DNA from: CAVSWN01 sp046728115
Lineage (GTDB): Bacteria; Acidobacteriota; Vicinamibacteria; Vicinamibacterales; CAVVIG01
DNA length: 29,398 bases
Reading direction: 5' to 3'
Assembly: GCA_046728115.1 (NCBI GenBank)
Contig: JBKPDW010000633.1
Span: 1 to 29,398, forward strand
Shown in pieces: positions 7,598-14,558 of this stretch (the first letter of the stretch is position 1; every line of letters begins with the position of its first letter). The notes beneath the pieces were generated by a model. It was given only the letters and a program-made list of their open reading frames with translations. It did no database searches and was not told where the DNA came from. The translations under genes were made by a program, and so were the position numbers.

Positions 7598-8980
7598 TTA
7601 TTCCGCCGAGGACGAGGCAGTGGACCGTTCGAGCCGGAACTTCTCGATTCGGTAGCGAATCTGATCGCGATTCAGGCCGAGCAGGCTGGCGGCCTTTGTC
7701 TGATTCCACCCGCTTCGTTGGAGGGCCTGAATCACGAGCGACCGTTCGAGTTGCTCGAGATCGATCCCTGCCGCGGGCAGCTCAACCCCTTCCGTGAGCC
7801 GCGGGGCGCCCGCGGCCACGCTGGGAAAGTCGGCCGCCGTGAGCTCGTTGCCATCCGCGAGCAGCATCGCGCGCTCGACGACATTGCGCAGTTCCCGAAT
7901 GTTGCCGGGCCAGCCGTAGGTCTGGAGACGCCGCATTGCCTGATCGGTAACAGTCCTCACGCGCTTGCGGAATTCGGTGTTGTACGAATCGACGAAATAG
8001 TGCACCAGAGGCGGAATGTCTTCGGCGTGCGCGCGCAGCGGCGGCAGCATGATCGGCATCACGTTCAGCCGATAGAACAGGTCTTCGCGAAAATGGCCAG
8101 CCTTGACCTCGTGCTCGAGCTGGCGATTCGTTGCCGCCACCACTCGCACATCCACGCGGATGTCGGCCACGCCGCCCACGCGCTTGAAGGTCCTTTCGTC
8201 GAGAAATCGCAGCAGCTTTGCTTGAAGCGCCGGCGCCATCTCGCCAATTTCGTCCAGGAACACCGTACCGCCGTCGGCGGATTCGAGCAGTCCCCGCTTC
8301 TGTTGACGGGCATCGGTGAAGGCTCCCCGTTCGTGGCCGAAAAGTTCGCTCTCCAGAATGTGCTCGGGCAGCGCCGAGCAGGTGATGTTCATGAAGGGTC
8401 GCGTCGCGCGATCGCTTGCGTAGTGCAGCACCTTCGCGGCCAGGTCCTTGCCGGTGCCGCTTTCCCCCGTCAACAGCACGGTGGTCGCGGGACTGGCCGC
8501 GACCTTCTGGAGCAGAGCCTTCGCCTCTGTAATCGCACGGCTCTGGCCGACGATGCGATCGACGCTGTAGGGACGAGATTGACTCGCCCGCAGCGCGCGC
8601 ACCTCGCGGCGCAGACGGGTCGTCTCGAGCGCCTTCTCGACCAGCAGTGCAATCTCGTCCAGGTTGAACGGCTTGTTCGCGTAGTGAAAGGCGCCTGCCT
8701 TCATGGCCTCGACGGCGGTGTCGACCGTTGTGTCAGCCGTCAACAGAATCACCAGCGTGTCGGCATCGGTCTCCTTGATCTTTCTGAGCACGGACAGACC
8801 GTCGCCATCCGGCAGCTTATAGTCGAGCAGCACCAGATCGACGCCCTCCGCGTGACGTTCGAGCGCGGCCTGGGCGCTGTCGGCTTCGACCACCCGGTAG
8901 CCCTCGCGCTCGAGGCGCTCGTGCAGCGTCCATCGAATGAGCTGCTCGTCATCGACGACGAGCACGGTCGGCGTCAGCAT
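7598..8980 (-). CDS. NtrC-family sigma-54-dependent response regulator
   Basis: 460 aa in the standard order. The receiver (about 4-120) has VVDDEQ, phospho-acceptor Asp53 in LLDYKLPD and Lys103 in NKPF. The AAA+ domain (about 140-375) has Walker A GESGTGKD (172-179), Walker B GTVFLDEIG and WPGNIREL. A Fis-type helix-turn-helix follows near the end (NQTKAASLLGLNRDQIRYRI, 426-445). The sigma-54-contacting loop reads GAFTDA (219-224) instead of the usual GAFTGA, a minority variant that I believe occurs in a subset of this family. It starts six bases after the preceding receiver protein and is the only DNA-binding output in the kinase operon, so it is the probable end point of the phosphorelay. 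No good ribosome site is visible, fitting translational coupling. Confidence 0.95.
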   Translation of the reverse strand: MLTPTVLVVDDEQLIRWTLHERLEREGYRVVEADSAQAALERHAEGVDLVLLDYKLPDGDGLSVLRKIKETDADTLVILLTADTTVDTAVEAMKAGAFHYANKPFNLDEIALLVEKALETTRLRREVRALRASQSRPYSVDRIVGQSRAITEAKALLQKVAASPATTVLLTGESGTGKDLAAKVLHYASDRATRPFMNITCSALPEHILESELFGHERGAFTDARQQKRGLLESADGGTVFLDEIGEMAPALQAKLLRFLDERTFKRVGGVADIRVDVRVVAATNRQLEHEVKAGHFREDLFYRLNVMPIMLPPLRAHAEDIPPLVHYFVDSYNTEFRKRVRTVTDQAMRRLQTYGWPGNIRELRNVVERAMLLADGNELTAADFPSVAAGAPRLTEGVELPAAGIDLEQLERSLVIQALQRSGWNQTKAASLLGLNRDQIRYRIEKFRLERSTASSSAE

Positions 8981-8986
8981 GGATAT

Positions 8987-9475
8987 TCAGTATACGCGGC
9001 CGAGCGTTCGGTCGACACGCGAGGCCAAATCGTTCAAGTCGAACGGTTTACCCAGAAAGCGCGCACCGAGCGCCTCGGCGCTTTCGGCCACCTCGCGCGT
9101 GCCGAATGCCGTCATCAGGATCACCGGCACCTTTGGCGTCTTCTCGCGGATTCGCGCCAGCAGACGAAAGTCGTCGGTGTCGGGAAGGCGCAGATCGAGC
9201 AGCACCAGATCGGTGTCGGGACTCGCGTCGAGCGCCTGCATGGCAGAGCGGCCGTCAGCCGCCTCGTCCACATCGTAGCCGTGTGCGGTCAGGATCTCAG
9301 ACACGGACCAGCGGACCAGCCGATCGTCGTCCACGACCAGGACGCGCGGGTGCGGGGAATTCTTCGCGGGATCGGAAAAATCTCCAGCGGGGTCTCGAGC
9401 GCCAACAGCGTTTTTGGCCAGCATGTGCAACTCGACCCGGGAGTTATCAAAACCCGGGCCACCTGCGCCCGTCAT
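8987..9475 (-). CDS. Receiver-only response regulator
   Basis: A 162-aa protein with one CheY-like domain and no output domain. Active-site residues are present: acidic pair in VVDDDRLVRW, phospho-acceptor Asp in LVLLDLRLPD, Thr in MTAFG and Lys in GKPF. The ATG at 9475 overlaps the stop of the preceding receiver gene (ATGA), which favours this start. It leaves about 45 residues of low-complexity N-terminus; an ATG at 9424 (MLAKNAV) is the alternative. Two CCCGGG copies (9436-9441, 9453-9458) sit between these two starts. It is closely similar to the neighbouring receivers, so likely arose by tandem duplication, and may act as a phosphate sink, relay or inhibitor. Confidence 0.85.
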   Translation of the reverse strand: MTGAGGPGFDNSRVELHMLAKNAVGARDPAGDFSDPAKNSPHPRVLVVDDDRLVRWSVSEILTAHGYDVDEAADGRSAMQALDASPDTDLVLLDLRLPDTDDFRLLARIREKTPKVPVILMTAFGTREVAESAEALGARFLGKPFDLNDLASRVDRTLGRVY

Positions 9476-9858
9476 CGTGCGGCGAGCGCTTCGGCTACGA
9501 GCAGCACCATGTCGTGCATTTCGAAGGGCTTGCTGACCACACGGTATGCCCCGCAGCCGAGCGCGCCTTCCACGACGTCCGGCGAGCCGTGGGCCGTCAT
9601 CACGATGACAGGGACCGTCGGCGCTGCCCGGCGTATTGCCGCCAGCAGTCCGAGATCGTCGGAATCCGGGAGACGGTAGTCGAGGAGCACGATGTCGGGC
9701 GCATGGGCGTGATCGGCAATCGCCTTTCTTGCTTCGGCAGCGTTGCAGCCTTCGATAACCTCGAAGTCGGCTGCGGCGAGGGCTTCTCTGAGCGACCACC
9801 GAATCAGCAACTCGTCGTCGACGACAAGGACGCGGGCGGCCGTATCGCTCCCGGGCAT
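9472..9858 (-). CDS. Receiver-only response regulator
   Basis: A 128-aa CheY-like protein: VVDDELLIRW acidic pocket, phospho-acceptor in IVLLDYRLPD, MTAHG and the Lys of SKPF. No output domain. The ATG at 9858 opens MPGSDTAARVLVVDDE, 14 bases after the kinase stop; a TTG overlapping the kinase stop (TTGA) is another possible coupled start. It is encoded directly behind the FixL-like kinase, so it is the most probable first phosphate acceptor. It shares the unusual (L/V)IRW/VRW stretch after the acidic pair with the other two receivers of the operon. Confidence 0.88.
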   Translation of the reverse strand: MPGSDTAARVLVVDDELLIRWSLREALAAADFEVIEGCNAAEARKAIADHAHAPDIVLLDYRLPDSDDLGLLAAIRRAAPTVPVIVMTAHGSPDVVEGALGCGAYRVVSKPFEMHDMVLLVAEALAAR

Positions 9859-9872
9859 GAGGTTGCGCCGTA

Positions 9873-11342
9873 TCAAGATTCGCGCCGGGAATCTGCTCGA
9901 GGAATCCGGATGGTGACGCAGGTGCCCCCTGAGGGCGGGCACTCGACAGCAATCGTTCCGCCCATCGCCTCGATGAACCGCTTCGCCGTGGACAGCCCGA
10001 GACCGGTCCCGCGCGCCTTGGTGGTGAAAAACGGCGTGAAGAGTTTCTCGCGAACGTCCGCGGTCATGCCCGGACCAGTGTCGGCTACCTGAATGCGGCA
10101 CATCCGGTCGTCGGCGTCGACTGTCACGGCAATGCGACCCGGTCCAGCGATGGCGTGCACGGCGTTGAGCAGCAGGTTCTGAGCGACCAACTTGAGCAGT
10201 TCGGCATCGGCCATGATCGTGACTGGCTGACCCTCAACCTCGATCGTAATCTCCCGTGCGCCAGAATCCTGGCGGACGAGACCGGCCACGACGTTCAGCA
10301 GCGGCAGTGCCTCCACCGATGCGAGCCGCGGCTGCGGCGGACGCGCGAACAGCAGAAGATCCCGCATCAGATCGTTCAACGCATCGATCCGCGCCACGAT
10401 CTCCTTCACCACCTCGGCATCGCGGCTTCCGGCAGGCAGGCGACTGCCGATGATCTGCACGGCGCCGCGAATGCCGGTGAGCGGATTCTTCACCTCATGG
10501 GCGACGACCGCCGCCATCTGACCAAGACGCGTGAGGGCCGCCTGCTCACGCAGCTGGGTTTCGAGCGCAACCCGTGCGGTGAGGTCGTGCAGGATCCCCG
10601 TGAACTTCGTCTCGCCTTCAATCACCATCTCCCCGACTGACAGGCGAACCGGGAACGTCGTACCCTCCTTTCGGAGGGCCGTCACTTCGCGGCCGATGCC
10701 GATGATGCGCTTCTCGCCCGTCCGCAAATACCGCGCCATGTACTGATTGTGCTCGTCGCGATGCGGCGCCGGCATCAGGATGCTGACGTTCTGTCCCTGC
10801 GCCTCTTGCGCCGTGTAACCGAACAGGCGCTCAGCGGCTGCGTTGAAGGCTTCGATGCGTCCCGCAGAGTCGATGACGAGAATCGCATCCACGGCGGAAT
10901 CGACGATCGATCGATAGCGCGCCTCGCTCGAGCGAAGCGCCGCCTCGATGCGCTTCGCCGAGCTGATATCTCTGGCGATGGCGGACGCGCCGATAACCCT
11001 TCCCGTAGCGTCGCGGATCGGCGAGACCGTGAGCGAGACGTCGATGAGGCGTCCGTCGCGCGTCTGACGAACCGTTTCGTGGGCCGCGACGCGGCTTCCC
11101 TTCGAGATCTCGGCCAGGATGTCGTGCAGCTCCGCCCGATGCGCGGGCGGGATGATGAGGGCAATCGACTGACCGATCGCTTCCGCCGCCGTGTAGCCGT
11201 ACGTGCGCTCCGCACTGGCGTTCCAGCTGACAATCGTTCCGTCGAGTGTCTTGCCGATGATCGCGTCGTCGGACGATTCGACGATCGCCCGCAGCAGGCC
11301 CGAGAGCTGGTCGTCCGGCTTGAACTGAAATGCCATCGACAT
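9873..11342 (-). CDS. FixL-like two-PAS sensor histidine kinase
   Basis: Soluble histidine kinase of 489 aa from the ATG at 11342; residue numbers here count from the far ATG at 11420. PAS1 lies near 42-150 and PAS2 near 168-282. The HisKA helix has the phosphorylated His308 in VAHEVKNPL. The ATPase domain has the N-box NLLLNAVHA, DTGPGM and GTGLGL. PAS2 closely follows the FixL heme domain: His224 in HRDEHNQY aligns with the FixL heme-ligand histidine, followed by IIGIGR (Arg244, the distal oxygen-sensing arginine) and GTTFPVRLSVGEM. No membrane segment is seen. The ATG at 11420 overlaps the divergent gene's start codon, so I prefer 11342 (MSMAFQF). A TATGAT -10-like box lies at 11359-11364, suggesting housekeeping expression. 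It leads an operon of two receivers and a sigma-54 activator. Confidence 0.93.
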   Translation of the reverse strand: MSMAFQFKPDDQLSGLLRAIVESSDDAIIGKTLDGTIVSWNASAERTYGYTAAEAIGQSIALIIPPAHRAELHDILAEISKGSRVAAHETVRQTRDGRLIDVSLTVSPIRDATGRVIGASAIARDISSAKRIEAALRSSEARYRSIVDSAVDAILVIDSAGRIEAFNAAAERLFGYTAQEAQGQNVSILMPAPHRDEHNQYMARYLRTGEKRIIGIGREVTALRKEGTTFPVRLSVGEMVIEGETKFTGILHDLTARVALETQLREQAALTRLGQMAAVVAHEVKNPLTGIRGAVQIIGSRLPAGSRDAEVVKEIVARIDALNDLMRDLLLFARPPQPRLASVEALPLLNVVAGLVRQDSGAREITIEVEGQPVTIMADAELLKLVAQNLLLNAVHAIAGPGRIAVTVDADDRMCRIQVADTGPGMTADVREKLFTPFFTTKARGTGLGLSTAKRFIEAMGGTIAVECPPSGGTCVTIRIPRADSRRES

Positions 11343-11358
11343 GTGAGGCTCGGGGCCC

Positions 11359-11364
11359 ATCATA
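11359..11364 (-). promoter_or_regulatory. Possible -10 box for the kinase operon
   Basis: Minus-strand TATGAT, one base from the sigma-70 consensus, with a weak TTTCGT 18 bases upstream. It would place the transcript start about ten bases before the chosen kinase ATG. No -24/-12 element points toward the kinase, which fits a constitutively made sensor feeding inducible targets. Confidence 0.3.
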
Positions 11365-11378
11365 AACGGCGGGCCTGC

Positions 11379-11394
11379 CGGTACGAAACATGCT
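11379..11394 (+). promoter_or_regulatory. Sigma-54-like promoter for the TPR gene
   Basis: CGGTACGAAACATGCT has the invariant GG and GC at exact 10-base spacing and matches TGGYACG-N4-TTGCW except for the first base and one T of the -12 block. Predicted start near 11405, 14 bases before the ATG of the TPR protein, the same geometry as the other sigma-54 units here. Confidence 0.55.
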
Positions 11395-11418
11395 CTCGGC
11401 TCAGGCACAAGGTGACTC

Positions 11419-12021
11419 ATGATTGAACGCGTTGAACCGACGTCTCAGTACGCGTGGATTGTCTATGCCATCGCATTCGTGATCGTTGGCGGTCTCGGAG
11501 GATATGTCGTTGCCATCCAAACCGCAGCTCCACGAGCCGTCACGGCTGCTGCCGGCGCTCCGGCAGCGATGCCCGCGTCAGCGCCAATCGTCGACGAGGG
11601 AGAATTGCGGGCCTACCGCGAAATTCTCGCCAGGGATCCGAAGAGCCTTGGCGCCGCTGTCAAAGCCGCCAACATGTTGCACGATGCTGGCCGGTATAGC
11701 GAGGCGATCGTGTTTTACAAACAGGCTTTCGCCCTCGATGCCTCCGACATCAATGTCAGTACCGATCTCGGTACGGCACTGTGGCACTCGGGGCGTCCCG
11801 ACGAGGCGCTTGCGCAATACGCCAAATCGCTGGCAATCGATCCCAATCACGGACAGACGCTTTTCAACATGGGGATCGTCCGGGCCGACGGCAAGCGCGA
11901 TTTCACGGGTGCGGTGGCCGCCTGGGAACATCTGCTCGAAACCAGTCCCGGTTATCCGGATGTCGCGCATGTTCGTTCGATGATTGCCGACGCGCGCCAG
12001 AAGATGACGATCACGCCGTAA
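11419..12021 (+). CDS. Membrane-anchored TPR protein
   Basis: 200 aa. One N-terminal membrane helix (YAWIVYAIAFVIVGGLGGYVVA, about 11-32) is followed by an Ala/Pro-rich linker and, from about residue 60, three or so tetratricopeptide repeats: SLGAAVKAANMLHDAGRYSEAIVFYKQAFALDASD, then INVSTDLGTALWHSGRPDEALAQYAKSLAIDPNH, then a third. The architecture resembles the TPR part of cytochrome c maturation factors such as CcmI/NrfG, which present apocytochrome c for heme attachment. With several c-type cytochromes nearby that role is attractive, but it is only an inference. The ribosome site AAGGTGA is well placed. Its stop overlaps the 3' end of the convergent protoporphyrinogen oxidase gene by about 11 bases. 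Confidence 0.88.
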   Translation: MIERVEPTSQYAWIVYAIAFVIVGGLGGYVVAIQTAAPRAVTAAAGAPAAMPASAPIVDEGELRAYREILARDPKSLGAAVKAANMLHDAGRYSEAIVFYKQAFALDASDINVSTDLGTALWHSGRPDEALAQYAKSLAIDPNHGQTLFNMGIVRADGKRDFTGAVAAWEHLLETSPGYPDVAHVRSMIADARQKMTITP

Positions 12022-13405
12022 GCGCCAGAGCCGTTCTCTCGGCAAGCTGCCGCGCCTGGCGCCGCGCGTCTTCCACGCAATCGGCTATGCCTGTGCCCCG
12101 AAAGCCGCACGCCGTCACGGCGAGACGCGAGATCATCTCAAGCCGCTGGTCGATCGTCCGCATGAGCTCTCCGTGACCCACCTCGAGCTGCGGCGTCGCA
12201 TTGCGCCAGCGGTAGACACGGATCATGTCGGGGGCGTCCAGAACGCCCAGCAGCGGCGTAATCTCACGCTCGACGGTGTCGATCAGCTCCGGGTCCGGTT
12301 CTTCCACCGCATGTGGATCTCCGGCACCGCCGACGTACGCCCGCAGGAGGACGTGACCGGCCGGCGCGCGACGCGCCCACTTCGAGGAAACCCAGCTGAG
12401 TGCGCGAATCCGTAGTCCTTCGCGGCGCGGCACGATGAAGCCGGTGCCATTCAGTGGATGCGACACCGCATGTCTGGCATAGCCGAGCGCGACCGTGGCC
12501 ACCGATACCGAGCGAATGCGCCCGCACAACTCCGCGAGCTGCGCATCGACAGCTGCGACGAGCCGCGCGGTGATTGCCGGCGGCGTCGCCACCAGCACGA
12601 GCGGGGCAAGCAGCTGACCGCCGTGCGCAAAATGGACAGCAAACCCATCGCCGCTGCGCGTGAGCGCCTCGATCGACACGTTCGTCTGGATCGAGCCGCG
12701 CGGCAGCCGTGCCAGCAAAGCGTCGGTCAGCCCTTCCATACCACCGGCCAGCGCGACGAACGGACTGGATCTGGCGGGGGACGTCGCAGGTCGTGCGCCC
12801 CGTGCCCTGCGCAGCCCCACGATCACGCTGCCGTGTGCTGCTTCGAGATCGAGCAGCCGCGGAAACGCAGATCGCATCGACAGGCATTTCGGATCCCCGC
12901 CGTGTATTCCGGCCAGCAACGGCTCGGCCAGATGGTCGACTGCCTCCTGACCGAAACGGCGGCCAATGAATGACGCGATGGACTCGTCGGCGTCCGTACG
13001 GCGTTGGGGAATCATCACCTCGGCCGCCATCCGCAGCTTCCCGCGCCAGGAAAACGCTCGTGTGGTGGCTAACGGGCGCCATCCCGTTGGAATGCCGAGC
13101 ACCGACGCTTCGGGCAACTCCTGCAGGTCCCCGCGCCGGACAATGAACGTGGTTTGTGCCGTCTGCGACTGCAGCCGATCGCCAAGCCCGAGCTCGCGAC
13201 ACAAATCGATTGCCGCCCGCTTCTGTGCGATGAGCGCGTCGGGACCGGCGTCGATCGTGTACCCATCCACGCGCTCGGTCCGGACGACGCCGCCGCACCG
13301 ATCGGCACGTTCCAGCACGATGAACGGGATGCCGCGCGACTGCAGCTCGTAGGCGGCCGCAAGCCCGCTGATCCCGCCGCCGATGATCGCGACCGTCGGT
13401 CCCAT
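12011..13405 (-). CDS. hemY: Protoporphyrinogen oxidase, HemY/PPOX type
   Basis: FAD-dependent oxidase converting protoporphyrinogen IX to protoporphyrin IX, the penultimate step of classical heme synthesis; about 464 aa, normal for the family. The N-terminus is a dinucleotide-binding fold (VAIIGGGISGLAAAYEL) followed by the GG-doublet region (CGGVVRTERVDGYTIDAGPDALI). Further family stretches are LAEPLLAGIHGGDP, LAGGMEGLTDAL and a C-terminal GTGIADCVEDARRQA that closes the FAD site. The ATG overlaps the stop of the small glutamyl-tRNA-reductase-like protein. This oxygen-using enzyme and the AhbD-like radical SAM protein at 25864-27051 may represent two heme routes. It lies downstream of a sigma-54 promoter three genes away. 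Confidence 0.93.
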   Translation of the reverse strand: MGPTVAIIGGGISGLAAAYELQSRGIPFIVLERADRCGGVVRTERVDGYTIDAGPDALIAQKRAAIDLCRELGLGDRLQSQTAQTTFIVRRGDLQELPEASVLGIPTGWRPLATTRAFSWRGKLRMAAEVMIPQRRTDADESIASFIGRRFGQEAVDHLAEPLLAGIHGGDPKCLSMRSAFPRLLDLEAAHGSVIVGLRRARGARPATSPARSSPFVALAGGMEGLTDALLARLPRGSIQTNVSIEALTRSGDGFAVHFAHGGQLLAPLVLVATPPAITARLVAAVDAQLAELCGRIRSVSVATVALGYARHAVSHPLNGTGFIVPRREGLRIRALSWVSSKWARRAPAGHVLLRAYVGGAGDPHAVEEPDPELIDTVEREITPLLGVLDAPDMIRVYRWRNATPQLEVGHGELMRTIDQRLEMISRLAVTACGFRGTGIADCVEDARRQARQLAERTALALTA

Positions 13406-13641
13406 CACAGGCCAAACAGTTGAATGAGCGCCTCGTCAACTTCCGCTGGATTCGGTCCGGTCCCAAGCATCCGCTGGGGCACAATGGCGATGGCCCGAAT
13501 GAGGTCCGCCGTGATCGATTCCACGACGTCGCGCTCTTTCTCGGTAAGGCATCGAAGTTTCCTGGACAGGCGTTGGATTTCAGCCCGGCGGATTGACTCG
13601 AATCGTCTGTGCAGGGCGCGGCTTGCGACGAGTCGACTCAT
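13405..13641 (-). CDS. Stand-alone glutamyl-tRNA reductase dimerisation-domain protein
   Basis: A 78-aa protein that matches only the C-terminal helical dimerisation domain of HemA (GlutR). The run RFESIRRAEIQRLSRKLRCL, then TEKERDVVESITADLIRAIAIVPQRML and a final ALIQLFGL follows the end of GlutR proteins, such as the [21 protein letters not shown]...IFDL region in Bacillus HemA as I recall it. The catalytic and NADPH domains are absent and there is no HemA coding sequence upstream. Starts and stops are coupled on both sides (ATGA with the upstream gene; TGATG with protoporphyrinogen oxidase), so it is an intact small gene and not debris. It could bind and regulate GlutR, the first committed heme enzyme (inference). 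Confidence 0.8.
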   Translation of the reverse strand: MSRLVASRALHRRFESIRRAEIQRLSRKLRCLTEKERDVVESITADLIRAIAIVPQRMLGTGPNPAEVDEALIQLFGL

Positions 13642-13838
13642 GGCTGCCCCGGCGGCGCGTACGACCCCGGCGTTCCGTCACCGAAAACTCCACGACGGCT
13701 GGCGCAAATCGGGCAGTCGGCGGAGCGCATGCCATTTTCCAGCGCGATGATTGCGTTGGCGGCTGCGGCGATCTGCTCCAGCGAGGCGTTCGGGAACCGC
13801 CTCTGGAGGACGGTCTCGAGCTGTTGCCTGTCGATCAT
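13638..13838 (-). CDS. Small protein with a CxxC motif, unknown function
   Basis: 66 aa from the ATG at 13838 (MIDRQQLETVLQRRF). The first half is a predicted helical pair (LETVLQRRFPNASLEQIAAAANAIIALEN). Then comes a short SADCPICASRRG stretch with a CxxC, and a Gly/Pro-rich tail. No family is recognised. A longer start at 13874 lacks a ribosome site. Its stop overlaps the start of the glutamyl-tRNA-reductase-like gene, placing it in the heme-linked unit. The CxxC could bind metal or be redox-active, but two cysteines alone do not decide this. Confidence 0.7.
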   Translation of the reverse strand: MIDRQQLETVLQRRFPNASLEQIAAAANAIIALENGMRSADCPICASRRGVFGDGTPGSYAPPGQP

Positions 13839-13887
13839 GGCGGCACCCGTAATGAGGTGTGTTCCTGCTGCCACGGGGATTCCGTGC

Positions 13888-14085
13888 TCATATCCAGTCG
13901 AATCGAACGCACATACCGCCGACGAACAGCGTCAGACCCAGCAGCCCGACAACGATCCCGACCGGGAGCATGACCATCGTCACGCCCAGGGCCAGCCCCA
14001 CAATCATGAGGATGAATCCGACCACGATCGCGAACGTGTGTGCCAGGACTCCCACGATTCTGCGCCGCGTGATGATGTGTGACAT
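13888..14085 (-). CDS. Small two-helix membrane protein
   Basis: 65 aa: a basic N-terminus (MSHIITRRRIVG) and two hydrophobic helices (VLAHTFAIVVGFILMIVGLALG and MVMLPVGIVVGLLGLTLFVGGM). The strong ribosome site GGAGGGAGGGAG and the upstream sigma-54 promoter show it is a real gene. It resembles small inner-membrane proteins of unknown role and is first in the unit that ends with protoporphyrinogen oxidase. About 50 bases separate it from the next gene. Confidence 0.85.
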   Translation of the reverse strand: MSHIITRRRIVGVLAHTFAIVVGFILMIVGLALGVTMVMLPVGIVVGLLGLTLFVGGMCVRFDWI

Positions 14086-14123
14086 AGGCTCCCTCCCTCC
14101 GACCGAACTGACGTCCGCTGCAG

Positions 14124-14139
14124 CGCAACGAACGTGCCG
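14124..14139 (-). promoter_or_regulatory. Sigma-54 promoter for the small membrane protein/heme unit
   Basis: Minus-strand CGGCACGTTCGTTGCG matches TGGCACG-N4-TTGC except at the first base. Predicted start near 14113, 28 bases before the ATG at 14085, upstream of the ribosome site. Confidence 0.8.
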
Positions 14140-14451
14140 GTACGTATTCGTGGACCTTCCGACCGCCTGAGCGACTCGTTGCCGGCTTTTCGGAAGCGGT
14201 CCTCATGTCGGCCGATGGCGTGTTGTCGCTCAGTCGCTCCCAGGCGAACACGCGCACGCAGGTCCCCTGCCGACCCGCACCTGCCGTGCTCACGGCGTGG
14301 CCCCCATTGACGCCAATGCGCCCTGCGCCGCCCGGTGGGCGCCCGCCGCCGGAGCACCCGCATGCCGCCCGTTCTCCGAAGGAAGGCTCAGGACTGCGAT
14401 TTCGCAGTCAGCAGTGGAATGCCGGAAATCCCGCACCGCGTGAAATATTCC

Positions 14452-14480
14452 CTGCCGAGGATTCGGCGAATCCCCGGCTG
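14452..14480. promoter_or_regulatory. Imperfect 29-base palindrome, candidate activator site
   Basis: Two 13-base arms with two mismatches around GGC; left arm CTGCCGAGGATTC, right arm GAATCCCCGGCTG. Its centre is about 77 bases upstream of the predicted start of the Usp operon, the usual zone for an enhancer-binding protein dimer. A perfect palindrome sharing the CTGCCG half lies at nearly the same distance before the alcohol dehydrogenase promoter. Confidence 0.55.
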
Positions 14481-14516
14481 CACGTCGAAAACACGGCCAA
14501 TTTGCTGATGTCTTCC

Positions 14517-14532
14517 CGGCACGGTCCCTGCT
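14517..14532 (+). promoter_or_regulatory. Sigma-54 promoter for the six-gene Usp/respiratory operon
   Basis: CGGCACGGTCCCTGCT matches TGGCACG-N4-TTGCW at all but two positions, with GG and GC spaced exactly. Predicted start near 14543, immediately before GGAGG (14547-14551) and 16 bases before the ATG. Confidence 0.78.
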
Positions 14533-14558
14533 CTTCCCGCTGTCGTGGAGGTACCCGA

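Larger units (their letters stand above)
14086..14558. other. Divergent intergenic region with two sigma-54 promoters
   Basis: A 473-base spacer, long for this window. It contains a minus-facing sigma-54 promoter (14124-14139), a plus-facing one (14517-14532) and an imperfect 29-base palindrome (14452-14480) between them. Open frames here lack ribosome sites and look non-coding. Likely a shared regulatory region for the heme-linked unit and the Usp/respiratory operon. Confidence 0.6.

Noticed and set aside
7718..9679. 653-codon plus-strand open frame opposite the regulators
   Set aside because: Its translation is low in hydrophobic structure and mirrors three well-supported regulator genes; no ribosome site.
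14205..14558. N-terminal extension of the first Usp in the six-gene operon
   Set aside because: The stretch holds the sigma-54 promoter and palindrome; its translation is Pro/Arg-rich and the Usp fold begins exactly at 14559.
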